Positions 1-7,524 of a stretch of DNA of 20,040 bases are shown here, in pieces. How positions within the stretch are numbered: the stretch's first letter is position 1; each line of letters opens with the position of its first letter. The DNA comes from Epsilonproteobacteria bacterium UBA6211 (lineage in GTDB: Bacteria > Campylobacterota > Campylobacteria > Campylobacterales > Arcobacteraceae), in the NCBI GenBank assembly GCA_002421845.1, contig DISL01000109.1, positions 1-20,040 on the forward strand. Reading direction: 5' to 3'. The translations under genes were made by a program, and so were the position numbers. The notes under the pieces are model-generated. The model ran no database searches. It was given only the letters and a program-made list of their open reading frames with translations, and was not told where the DNA came from.

Positions 1-1388
1 AAATCTGTTTCAAATATAACTTCTTGAAGATTGTCTGCGATAGTCTTATATCTCTCCTCTTTGTCTGCTACTACTTTAGGCTCTGTTTTTGTGGTAGTTG
101 TAGATAAAACTTCTTTTTTCTTTGGTGCTATGAAATTAACTGTTTGTTGAAGCTTTTCATCACTGTATGCCAACTCGTATTTATCTTTATTTGTAAGCAT
201 GGCAAATAATTCTATTACTTGACCTATCCCTATATGTATAGAAAAACCTTGATTTCTTCCGTAACTTTTTGCCCCAAGAATATAAAAATTAGGCTCAGGA
301 TTTTGTAGTGTTGTTGCATCAAGTGCTGTTTTTGTAAGTCTAAAATCTACAGTGTCTTCAAGCATCGCTCCGGCAAGATTCATAGGTGAATGAGAAGCAT
401 AACACTCATGAATCTGAAGCTCCTCATATAGTGAATTATCAGCTTTAAATCCGCAATTAGATATTATATTGTGTACTTCAACCATTTTTGTACCGTTTGC
501 CGTATTTAGATATACTGTAAACATATCGTCATTTTTATCTATTTTATAAATTGAGCTTTTTTCGTACACTTTTACCTGAGGATGAAACGAATCAAGTAAC
601 TCATTGGCAATATTGACCCCATCTACTCTTTTGTGAAAAATATCATTTTTGAGTTGGTAAATATATGGTTTAAGACCTGTTTCATTGATATAAATTATAT
701 TAGTCGATAAATCTTCATTAAGGTGTTTTTTTATTTCTAATATACTTTTTGCCGTACAGCAAGTAGTCCCTATTACAAGGTTAGTTTTCCCTTTTAGGAC
801 TTCTTTAAAAGAGTCTTTGTCTATAGCATGATAGTTTATATATTTTTGATATTTTTTTTCATTGATAGCCAATACCCTACCATCGCCGAAATGCAGAGGA
901 TTGTCATATACGCCACTTGCATCTATGATATTTTTTCCATAAAAGAACACCTCTTCATCATTTTGTGTGGCAAGGATTCTAAAAGGATATTTTTTTCTAT
1001 TTTGACCTAAAAGGTCTGTTTTTGCTATTTTACTTTTACCTATTTTAATTACTTGAGTATTAAAGGATATTTTTATATCTGCAATTTTAGCAAGAGGTTC
1101 TAAATAATTATTGAGATATTCTTCAGTTGTTTCATAATCTTTAAGGGGCTTTTTAAATCTGTCGTGAGCTTTTAGTGTTTGGATGCCTTTTGGAGAATAG
1201 TTGTAGTACCAAGGGCTAAACATATCCAAATATGATAGCTTTCTCATATTATGGGCTACCGAATCACCCTTTTCAACTACCAACACTTTATAGCCAAACT
1301 CTTGTGCCATTAATGCCGATTCTATACCTATTGGACCTGAACCGATTATTATTAAATCAAAAGTTTTTCCATCAACACAACATTGCAT
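1..1388 (-). CDS. FAD-dependent oxidoreductase with C-terminal PAS domain start (partial, 3' end beyond window)
   Basis: 462 codons are visible by manual translation of the minus strand; the gene continues past base 1. Near the N terminus a dinucleotide-binding motif GSGPIGIES (G-x-G-x-x-G, about residues 14-22) follows a hydrophobic beta strand, with an acidic VVEK about 20 residues later, typical of FAD-binding Rossmann flavoproteins. A second nucleotide-binding-like strand, NLVIGTTCC, lies near residue 200 with two adjacent cysteines. GAKSYGRNQGF near residue 385 resembles the C-terminal FAD segment of FMO or pyridine-nucleotide-disulfide reductase-like proteins. A Lys/Thr-rich linker (about 420-444) is followed by ERYKTIADNLQEVIFETD, which reads as the first helix and strand of a PAS domain. 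Start: ATG at 1388 has GAGG 9 bases upstream; an in-frame ATG at 1418 lacks a good ribosome site. Substrate unknown. Flavoprotein assignment is secure; the PAS call rests on 18 residues. Confidence 0.8.
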   Translation of the reverse strand, partial: MQCCVDGKTFDLIIIGSGPIGIESALMAQEFGYKVLVVEKGDSVAHNMRKLSYLDMFSPWYYNYSPKGIQTLKAHDRFKKPLKDYETTEEYLNNYLEPLAKIADIKISFNTQVIKIGKSKIAKTDLLGQNRKKYPFRILATQNDEEVFFYGKNIIDASGVYDNPLHFGDGRVLAINEKKYQKYINYHAIDKDSFKEVLKGKTNLVIGTTCCTAKSILEIKKHLNEDLSTNIIYINETGLKPYIYQLKNDIFHKRVDGVNIANELLDSFHPQVKVYEKSSIYKIDKNDDMFTVYLNTANGTKMVEVHNIISNCGFKADNSLYEELQIHECYASHSPMNLAGAMLEDTVDFRLTKTALDATTLQNPEPNFYILGAKSYGRNQGFSIHIGIGQVIELFAMLTNKDKYELAYSDEKLQQTVNFIAPKKKEVLSTTTTKTEPKVVADKEERYKTIADNLQEVIFETD

Positions 1389-1477
1389 ACTTAAAAGCCT
1401 CAAATTATTTTCAACCATTCTAATCTAATAAAACTTAAAATATACTTTTTAAAACTGAAATGAGTTCATTTATTGTC

Positions 1478-1483
1478 ATTATA
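1478..1483 (-). promoter_or_regulatory. Candidate -10 element for the flavoprotein gene
   Basis: The minus strand reads TATAAT, a perfect sigma-70 -10 hexamer, about 90 bases before the flavoprotein start and just after the mfd stop. No clear -35 is seen, which is normal for Campylobacterota, whose promoters rely on the -10 and T-rich upstream sequence. A small palindrome (AAATGA-AC-TCATTT on the minus strand, 1458-1471) falls at the expected transcription start and could be an operator. Inference only. Confidence 0.4.
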
Positions 1484-1490
1484 GAAAAGA

Positions 1491-4469
1491 TTAACTATTT
1501 AAAAACTTCATAGTCGTATTTATTATATCATCATCGTCTTTACTAGGTGTTTTGATAGTCTCTTTTTTGCCGTCGTTATATGTAATAGTGATATTTTGTT
1601 CATAATTACTTATTGTTTTTATGTTTTTTGATAGAGCTTTTATTTTTATCAAAATCAAATCCAAAAATTGTTTTGTAACAACATCAAGTTTACCGAATCT
1701 ATCTTCCATTTCATTTTCTATTTCATACACCTCTTCTTTTGTTTTTGCACGGCTTAGGCGTCTATATAGTTCAAGTCTAAGTCTATCTTCACTTATATAA
1801 TCACTGCTGATATAGGCACTTATGGTTAGCTTTATATCTACGCTTTGCTCTTCTACTTTTATTTCACCGCTTAGGGTAGTGATAGCATCTTCAAGCATTT
1901 TGATATATAGTGCATATCCTATTTGTTTTATTTGTCCGCTTTGAGCTTCCCCGATGATATTTCCACCGCCCCTTATCTCTAAGTCATGAAAAGCAAGTGC
2001 AGTACCGCTTCCTAAGTAGGAGTTTGATTCAAGTGCTACAAGTCGTTTTATGGCATCACTTGTGATTTTATTTTTGTTCTCTACCAAAAAGTAGCAAAAT
2101 CCCTCTTTATCGCTTCTTCCCACACGTCCACGAAGCTGATGAAGGTCTGCTATACCAAACCTATCCGCACCGTCTATGATGATAGAGTTTGCATTTGGAA
2201 GATGAAGCCCTGATTCTACTATGGAAGTAGCCAATAAAATATCTGTTTTGCCGTCTGCAAAGTTTTCCAAAATACTTTCAGAATCTTTTTGATTGATTTG
2301 TGAGTGGATAATATCTATTTTTAGATTCGGTACTATTTTTGATATTTCATATTTTTTATCTTCTATGGTAGCGATATTGTTATAGATATAAAACAACTGA
2401 CCGCCCCTTCTTTTTTCTCGTAAGATTATCTCTTTTACCAGTTTTTCATCATACTCTTTTACAAAAGTTCTTGTACCTATTCTCTCTTTTGGTGGGGTTG
2501 ATAGGCAACTCATTCCCTTGATTTTCGACATTGCAAGATTTAGAGTTCTTGGAATAGGCGTAGCACTCATAGAAAATAGATGAACGTTTTTTGTGATAGA
2601 TTTTAATTTCTCTTTTTGTTTTACCCCAAACTTATGCTCTTCGTCTATTATCACAAGGGCAAGTTTCGGTGCAGTGATATTCAATAGTGAGTGAGTTCCC
2701 ACTACGACAGACAGCTCACCGCTTTGTAGTCTTTGCATCAAAAGTGATTTTTCTTTTGCAGTTGTTTTACCGTCAAGTTTTGCTACCTTTATCCCAAAAG
2801 GTTCAAGACGATTTTTGATAGAGATAAAGTGTTGATTTGCTAGAAGCGAAGTAGGGCATATAAAAAGAGTTTGGTAACCTGCATTAGCGGTAGCAAAAAG
2901 TGCATTTATGGCTACCTCTGTTTTTCCAAATCCCACATCACCGCTAAGAAGTCTATCCATCACTAGACCGCTTGATAGGTCGCTTAGAAGCTCTTTTATG
3001 GATTGTTTTTGGTCTTTTGTATATTCAAATCCGGCACTTTCCCATAACTCTTCAAATTTATAAGGGGGACATACTATTTTGATACCCTCTTGAAGTTCTC
3101 TAAGGGCTGCTAAATCTATAATATCTTTTGCGATAGCAAAAAGTTTGTCTTTTACACTCTCTTTTATTTTGGCAAAGCTACCTTTTCCTAGCTTATCAAG
3201 TATGGCTACGCTACCGCTATCAGCTACAAATCTATCTATACTATCAAGATTTTCTACGGGTATTAGAAGCCTATCTTCTCCTGCGTACGTTATCACTACA
3301 AAGTCTCTTGTACTACCCATGATTTTGACAGGTTCAACACCTACGAATTTACCTATACCGTGGGTTTGGTGTACTACGAAATCACCCACTTGAAGCTCAT
3401 CTATTACTAGTCTAGCCCTTTTTGCCTTTTTCTTTTTGTATGCCGTATTTAAAGAGATAATAACTTCATCTTTTGATACGAGGTTGATTATCATTTCATC
3501 ATAGATATACTTGATATTTGGATTATCAAGAGGCAAGTCGTGAGATTTTATTTTGGCTTCCGAGCTTGTTATTACCGTGATTTTCTTTTCCGTATGAAAA
3601 GATAAAAATTCTTTGATATTTATCGGTTTTACTTCGTTAAACTCATCGCTTTTTGGTATCTCAAAAATAGATGCAATATCATCTTTAGGTACCCTTTTTT
3701 CTTCAAAAATATATACTTCATCTAGTTCGCTTACGGCATTTGGAGTTATTACGCTTATTAGCTCTTTGGTATAGTAAGACCCAAGTTCATCTAAGTGCCA
3801 AAAACCCAAAGAGTGTATATCTTTTATAAAAGCGGTAGAGTTATCGTTTTTGATTTTTTCGCTAATATTTTCAAACTTTTGCCCATCAAGAGATAAAAAA
3901 GATGGTGTTATGGTGATAGTTTCAAGTTCATCTTTTTGGGATTTTTGGTCTTCTAGGGCAAATTTCCTTATACTTTCGCACTCATCATCAAAAAGCGATA
4001 TTCTATAGCCGTTTTCGTCATCTATGGCAATATCGATAATATCACCCCTAAAAGAGACTTCCCCTCCGCTTGTTACTATATCTACGAAATAATATCCCCA
4101 GTTGTAGAGTTTTTCTTTTAGTGCGTTCAAATCTATTTTATCGCCGAAGTTTATATCAAAAGTATCAAAACACTCTTGTCTAGGGAGTAAATGGGTGATA
4201 GTTCTTATGGGTGATATTAAAAGTTTATTTGCTTTTTTATATTTATGATAGCTTCCAAGCTCTTTTGTAATACCGTTTATTTCACCGCCGAAAGAGAGAA
4301 GGTCATCACCCCAATTTGCCCTAAAATCAGGCAATACAAAAGGTTCAAATCCAAAATACTTCACAGCATCTTTAGCTTTAAGTGCCTCACGGTCATCAAC
4401 CACTATAAGTAAGTCTAGTTTTTCTTTTGAAGATTTGATATTTTTTAAAAATGAGAATATATCGTTCAT
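1491..4469 (-). CDS. mfd: Transcription-repair coupling factor Mfd
   Basis: A 992-residue superfamily 2 translocase that removes RNA polymerase stalled at DNA lesions and recruits UvrA. It is about 150 residues shorter than E. coli Mfd, as is usual in Campylobacterota. Order seen: an N-terminal UvrB-homology region (SGGEVSFRGDIIDI near residue 135-148); a CarD-like RNA polymerase interaction domain (GDFVVHQTHGIGKFVGVE near 360); the translocase Walker A SGDVGFGKTE near 505; the DEEH box IIDEEHKFG near 607; motif VI GRVGRSDKEG; and the RecG/Mfd TRG hairpin LEIRGGGNIIGEAQSGQI near 830. The C-terminal domain that masks UvrA binding follows. It lies 21 bases after the diguanylate cyclase gene and could be co-transcribed with it; the ribosome site is weak. 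In C. jejuni mfd sits directly after the bactofilin gene, so its position here is displaced. Function is certain. Confidence 0.97.
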   Translation of the reverse strand: MNDIFSFLKNIKSSKEKLDLLIVVDDREALKAKDAVKYFGFEPFVLPDFRANWGDDLLSFGGEINGITKELGSYHKYKKANKLLISPIRTITHLLPRQECFDTFDINFGDKIDLNALKEKLYNWGYYFVDIVTSGGEVSFRGDIIDIAIDDENGYRISLFDDECESIRKFALEDQKSQKDELETITITPSFLSLDGQKFENISEKIKNDNSTAFIKDIHSLGFWHLDELGSYYTKELISVITPNAVSELDEVYIFEEKRVPKDDIASIFEIPKSDEFNEVKPINIKEFLSFHTEKKITVITSSEAKIKSHDLPLDNPNIKYIYDEMIINLVSKDEVIISLNTAYKKKKAKRARLVIDELQVGDFVVHQTHGIGKFVGVEPVKIMGSTRDFVVITYAGEDRLLIPVENLDSIDRFVADSGSVAILDKLGKGSFAKIKESVKDKLFAIAKDIIDLAALRELQEGIKIVCPPYKFEELWESAGFEYTKDQKQSIKELLSDLSSGLVMDRLLSGDVGFGKTEVAINALFATANAGYQTLFICPTSLLANQHFISIKNRLEPFGIKVAKLDGKTTAKEKSLLMQRLQSGELSVVVGTHSLLNITAPKLALVIIDEEHKFGVKQKEKLKSITKNVHLFSMSATPIPRTLNLAMSKIKGMSCLSTPPKERIGTRTFVKEYDEKLVKEIILREKRRGGQLFYIYNNIATIEDKKYEISKIVPNLKIDIIHSQINQKDSESILENFADGKTDILLATSIVESGLHLPNANSIIIDGADRFGIADLHQLRGRVGRSDKEGFCYFLVENKNKITSDAIKRLVALESNSYLGSGTALAFHDLEIRGGGNIIGEAQSGQIKQIGYALYIKMLEDAITTLSGEIKVEEQSVDIKLTISAYISSDYISEDRLRLELYRRLSRAKTKEEVYEIENEMEDRFGKLDVVTKQFLDLILIKIKALSKNIKTISNYEQNITITYNDGKKETIKTPSKDDDDIINTTMKFLNS

Positions 4470-4490
4470 GAGTCAAATTTTAACTAAAAA

Positions 4491-6431
4491 TTAGTTACAA
4501 ACCACTTGATTTCTACCATTTTTTTTGGCTTTATATAGTCTTTCATCCGCTAGTTTTAAAGTAGTTTCCAAATCATCTTGATATATGCACAGACCTATAG
4601 ATACGGTAACGCTACCTATTTCATCAAAGTTAGCCCTTTCAACGGCTTGTCTTATCTTATCAGCTACGCTATAACAATTATTTTCATCTATTCTAGGTAA
4701 AATAATCAAAAATTCCTCTCCTCCCCATCTTCCAACAATATCACTAGCTCTACAGCTATCTTTTATATTGTTAGCTACATCTATAAGCACTTTATCTCCG
4801 ACCAAATGTCCATAGGTGTCGTTTACGTTTTTGAAATAATCTATATCAAGAATAATTACACAAAATTTCTCTTTGGTTCTTTGATAGTCCAATTCCATTT
4901 CCTGAAGTCTTGCAGTAATGTAATGTCTATTATAAAGTTTCGTTAGATAGTCTTTTGTAGCTAGTTCTTCTACTCTTTTTTTGTCTGTTATGTCTTCTTT
5001 GATAGATGTATATCCTACTATTTGATTATTCTCATAAATAGGTGCTATATATGCCTTGACCCAATATCTTCTATCGTTAATATCCATATTAGACATTTCA
5101 CCGTGCCATACATTTCCACTAGTTATAGTGTTCCACATATTAGTAAAAAGCTCTTTGGATGCTTGTGGGTCTTTCATAATTGAATGTGTCTGACCATTTA
5201 ACTGTTCTTTTGTATAGCCTGACAATCTACAAAATGCACTACTTGCAAAAGTTATAACACCACGTAAGTCTGTTTTGGTAACCATTACATAATCATCAAT
5301 GGTTTTTAAATATTCATCCAATTTTTGTTGTTGTTCAACAAGTGCTTTTGATATTTCTTCTTGTTTCGTCTTAGCTTCTATTAGCTCTTGCTGTTTTTTC
5401 ATTATTTCTTGAAACGTTTGTTTTAAGTATAAAAACAAATCATCATACTCTTTGACATGTAGTACTAGGTCTTTTTCAACTTGTTTTCCCAATACTAAAT
5501 TAGAAGCATAGCTTTTTAATAAATCAATAGGCTGTATAAATAATTTATTTGAAATACCTATAAAAAGTATTACCATTCCAGCCATAAATACAAATATTAT
5601 CAATAAATCTCTTTTTAGAAGTATCGATAAATCATCCAAAATCTCATTATCTGAAATCATTTTTACATTTAAAGAACTTTTATTGAAATTAAAATCTAGA
5701 CTATGACGATACCCTACCACCCCTTTTTTATTTGGACAAACTAATACTTCATCATATTTATTGAGCATCATACATAGTTGTTGATGCTTTTCCGTAGAGT
5801 CATAAAGTATTTTTGAATCTCCATAATAAATATCTACCCTAGATAGCTTTGAGCTAACTTTTATTTTATTTAATAACTCTATATTATTGCTTATTTCAAT
5901 TCCTGCTGCGAATAAACCAATTACTTCTAATGTAGTAGGGTCTATAATACCTCTTGTAATCACCATAAACAAATGATTTTCATCATTAAAAATAGGTATT
6001 ATATGTTTTGTAACGGATGCTGTTTTTATTTGTTGCAGTTGTGATACAAGATTGTCCGTATTGTACAAAAAATTGCCGCTTAAGATAGGTTCTTGACCTT
6101 TTGGGATAATAACCGCAAATTCAAAAGTTTGACTAAGAGGTCTTTGCAACAGTGCGTGTACATAATCTTTATCTTCGTTAATAAAAGCTTGTATATCTTC
6201 ATCTTTAAAAGCTATAGTTCCAAAAGCTGATTCTAATTTTAGTAGCTCATTATCCAGTATAGACTGTGTAAACCTAACACTTTGTTCAAAATGTTTTTTT
6301 GATTCTTGTAGAAAGAGCTTGTTCATAGCATTAGATGACAATACGTAAGCAATATAAGATACAAATACAACGGCAAATAATGTTAATGAAATAAACAATG
6401 TTCTAATACTAAATTTCATATTTTTTATCAT
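4491..6431 (-). CDS. Membrane diguanylate cyclase with LuxQ-like periplasmic sensor, HAMP, PAS and GGDEF domains
   Basis: A 646-residue protein. Membrane segment 1 lies at about 10-32, a periplasmic domain at 33-275, membrane segment 2 at 276-294, a HAMP-like linker at 295-345, a coiled coil to about 375, PAS at 375-485 and GGDEF at 487-646. The cyclase looks active: GGEEF at 570-574, metal-site LDID at 528-531, NDTYGH after it, and an intact product-inhibition I-site RASD (561-564) five residues before GGEEF. The PAS resembles the Aer type (CRLSGYTKEQL, then YWVKAYIAPI). The periplasmic part matches Vibrio LuxQ from memory: IIDPTTLEVIG at 162-172 against ILDPSTGEVLG in LuxQ, followed by a similar NN-x-LL-x-KIK-x-xS stretch. 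Start ATG overlaps the luxP-like stop as ATGA; a second in-frame ATG lies at codon 5. Inferred role: the LuxP-bound state controls c-di-GMP synthesis. Cyclase call very secure, LuxQ-like call good. Confidence 0.93.
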   Translation of the reverse strand: MIKNMKFSIRTLFISLTLFAVVFVSYIAYVLSSNAMNKLFLQESKKHFEQSVRFTQSILDNELLKLESAFGTIAFKDEDIQAFINEDKDYVHALLQRPLSQTFEFAVIIPKGQEPILSGNFLYNTDNLVSQLQQIKTASVTKHIIPIFNDENHLFMVITRGIIDPTTLEVIGLFAAGIEISNNIELLNKIKVSSKLSRVDIYYGDSKILYDSTEKHQQLCMMLNKYDEVLVCPNKKGVVGYRHSLDFNFNKSSLNVKMISDNEILDDLSILLKRDLLIIFVFMAGMVILFIGISNKLFIQPIDLLKSYASNLVLGKQVEKDLVLHVKEYDDLFLYLKQTFQEIMKKQQELIEAKTKQEEISKALVEQQQKLDEYLKTIDDYVMVTKTDLRGVITFASSAFCRLSGYTKEQLNGQTHSIMKDPQASKELFTNMWNTITSGNVWHGEMSNMDINDRRYWVKAYIAPIYENNQIVGYTSIKEDITDKKRVEELATKDYLTKLYNRHYITARLQEMELDYQRTKEKFCVIILDIDYFKNVNDTYGHLVGDKVLIDVANNIKDSCRASDIVGRWGGEEFLIILPRIDENNCYSVADKIRQAVERANFDEIGSVTVSIGLCIYQDDLETTLKLADERLYKAKKNGRNQVVCN

Positions 6432-7489
6432 TTACTATACCTAAATGCTTTTTGTTTTAATAAATCAAGTTTTGTATCATCAATATTTTTATCTATCAAA
6501 ATAAATTGCCCACTATAAATCAAAGGTATTTTATGACTTTGCGATGTAATATCAAGTTTAATAGCCTCAGCCATTGCAACTCCATTATCATCGTTCATTC
6601 TCATTACAGTAACATCAATTTCACTTTTTTTAAGCATTTCTATCTCTTTATCTCCGCCACCCCAACCATTTAGCAATATCTCTTTAGATTTAGATAAACT
6701 ACCTAAACCATGAGTTGCACCTACTGAAATATCAGTTGCACAACTATATACAAAATCTATATCTTCTTGTAAATTTTGTAGTACATTTTGGGCATTGTGT
6801 GATTTCCCATATGTAAAAAATGATTTACTCGGTATATATTTGTCTCCCATCAAAGATATAAAACTGTCACCTCTCATTTGTGACACATATCCAACATTAT
6901 GGTAAAGCATAATATACTTAGCACCGTTTGGAAATCTTTTTTTGAAATATTCAACTAATAGTTTTGTACCTTCCGTATGGTCAAATCCTACGTACATAAA
7001 AGGCTGATTGTTATCCCAACTTTTTATAGGTGTTGTTATGTTTTGTAGTATAACTTTTGTTTTTTGTTTAGAAATAACTTGAGAAATTAACTTTTGATGT
7101 TCTGATACATTAAGAGTAAAAATCAAGTAGTCGCTATTATTTGAAATTGCATTTATAATCTGACTTCTTTGAGATTGTATATCACTAGGATTAATAAAAA
7201 AAGCCTCTAAATCATAATCTATTTTTAGCTCTTGCATCCTTAATTCAAAGGACTTTTTACTTCTTAACCAATAATCAGACACCTCTTCATAAGGGTATAT
7301 TAGCGTTATTTTTATTTTTTTATTTTTGACGGGTATCGAGACGGCTTCATCTTGTACTATTTTATCAAAATTTTCCATTAATTTTTGTTGTTCCGGATGT
7401 AAAGCTACATATTCATCTATACTCCAAAAACTACTACCAAAAGTAAATGTAAACGACAGTGCAAAAATTATTAATATCTTATTATTCAT
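6428..7489 (-). CDS. luxP: LuxP-like autoinducer-2-binding periplasmic protein
   Basis: A 353-residue periplasmic binding protein (family Peripla_BP_4). A signal peptide of about 19 residues is followed by mature protein starting near FWSIDEY. It matches Vibrio harveyi LuxP over its whole length, with shared blocks VSDYW, SDYLIFTL, ILQNITTP, YVGFDH, NGWGGG, TVMRMNDD, GVAMAEAIK and a C-terminal KAFRYS. The AI-2-contacting residues of LuxP, as I recall them, are kept: S71 (S79), W74 (W82), N150 (N159), R206 (R215), T252 (T266), W276 (W289) and R297 (R310). The exception is Q77, which is E69 here. LuxP binds the borate form of AI-2 and regulates its membrane partner LuxQ. Here the next gene, overlapping by 4 bases, encodes a LuxQ-like sensor fused to GGDEF. 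No clear ribosome site precedes the ATG; lnt ends 35 bases upstream, so read-through from lnt is possible. No luxS lies in the window. Confidence 0.9.
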   Translation of the reverse strand: MNNKILIIFALSFTFTFGSSFWSIDEYVALHPEQQKLMENFDKIVQDEAVSIPVKNKKIKITLIYPYEEVSDYWLRSKKSFELRMQELKIDYDLEAFFINPSDIQSQRSQIINAISNNSDYLIFTLNVSEHQKLISQVISKQKTKVILQNITTPIKSWDNNQPFMYVGFDHTEGTKLLVEYFKKRFPNGAKYIMLYHNVGYVSQMRGDSFISLMGDKYIPSKSFFTYGKSHNAQNVLQNLQEDIDFVYSCATDISVGATHGLGSLSKSKEILLNGWGGGDKEIEMLKKSEIDVTVMRMNDDNGVAMAEAIKLDITSQSHKIPLIYSGQFILIDKNIDDTKLDLLKQKAFRYSK

Positions 7490-7524
7490 AAACGGATTCT
7501 ATACAAATAGAGTTTATAACCAAC

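Noticed and set aside
828..1423. Two short plus-strand frames (60 and 63 codons)
   Set aside because: They lie antisense inside the flavoprotein gene, have no ribosome site and show biased low-complexity composition.
3145..3393. 82-codon plus-strand frame
   Set aside because: Antisense to the conserved RNA polymerase-interaction region of mfd; explained by the opposite strand.
4491..6431. Degenerate, inactive GGDEF protein
   Set aside because: GGEEF, the metal-binding Asp residues and the I-site are all present.
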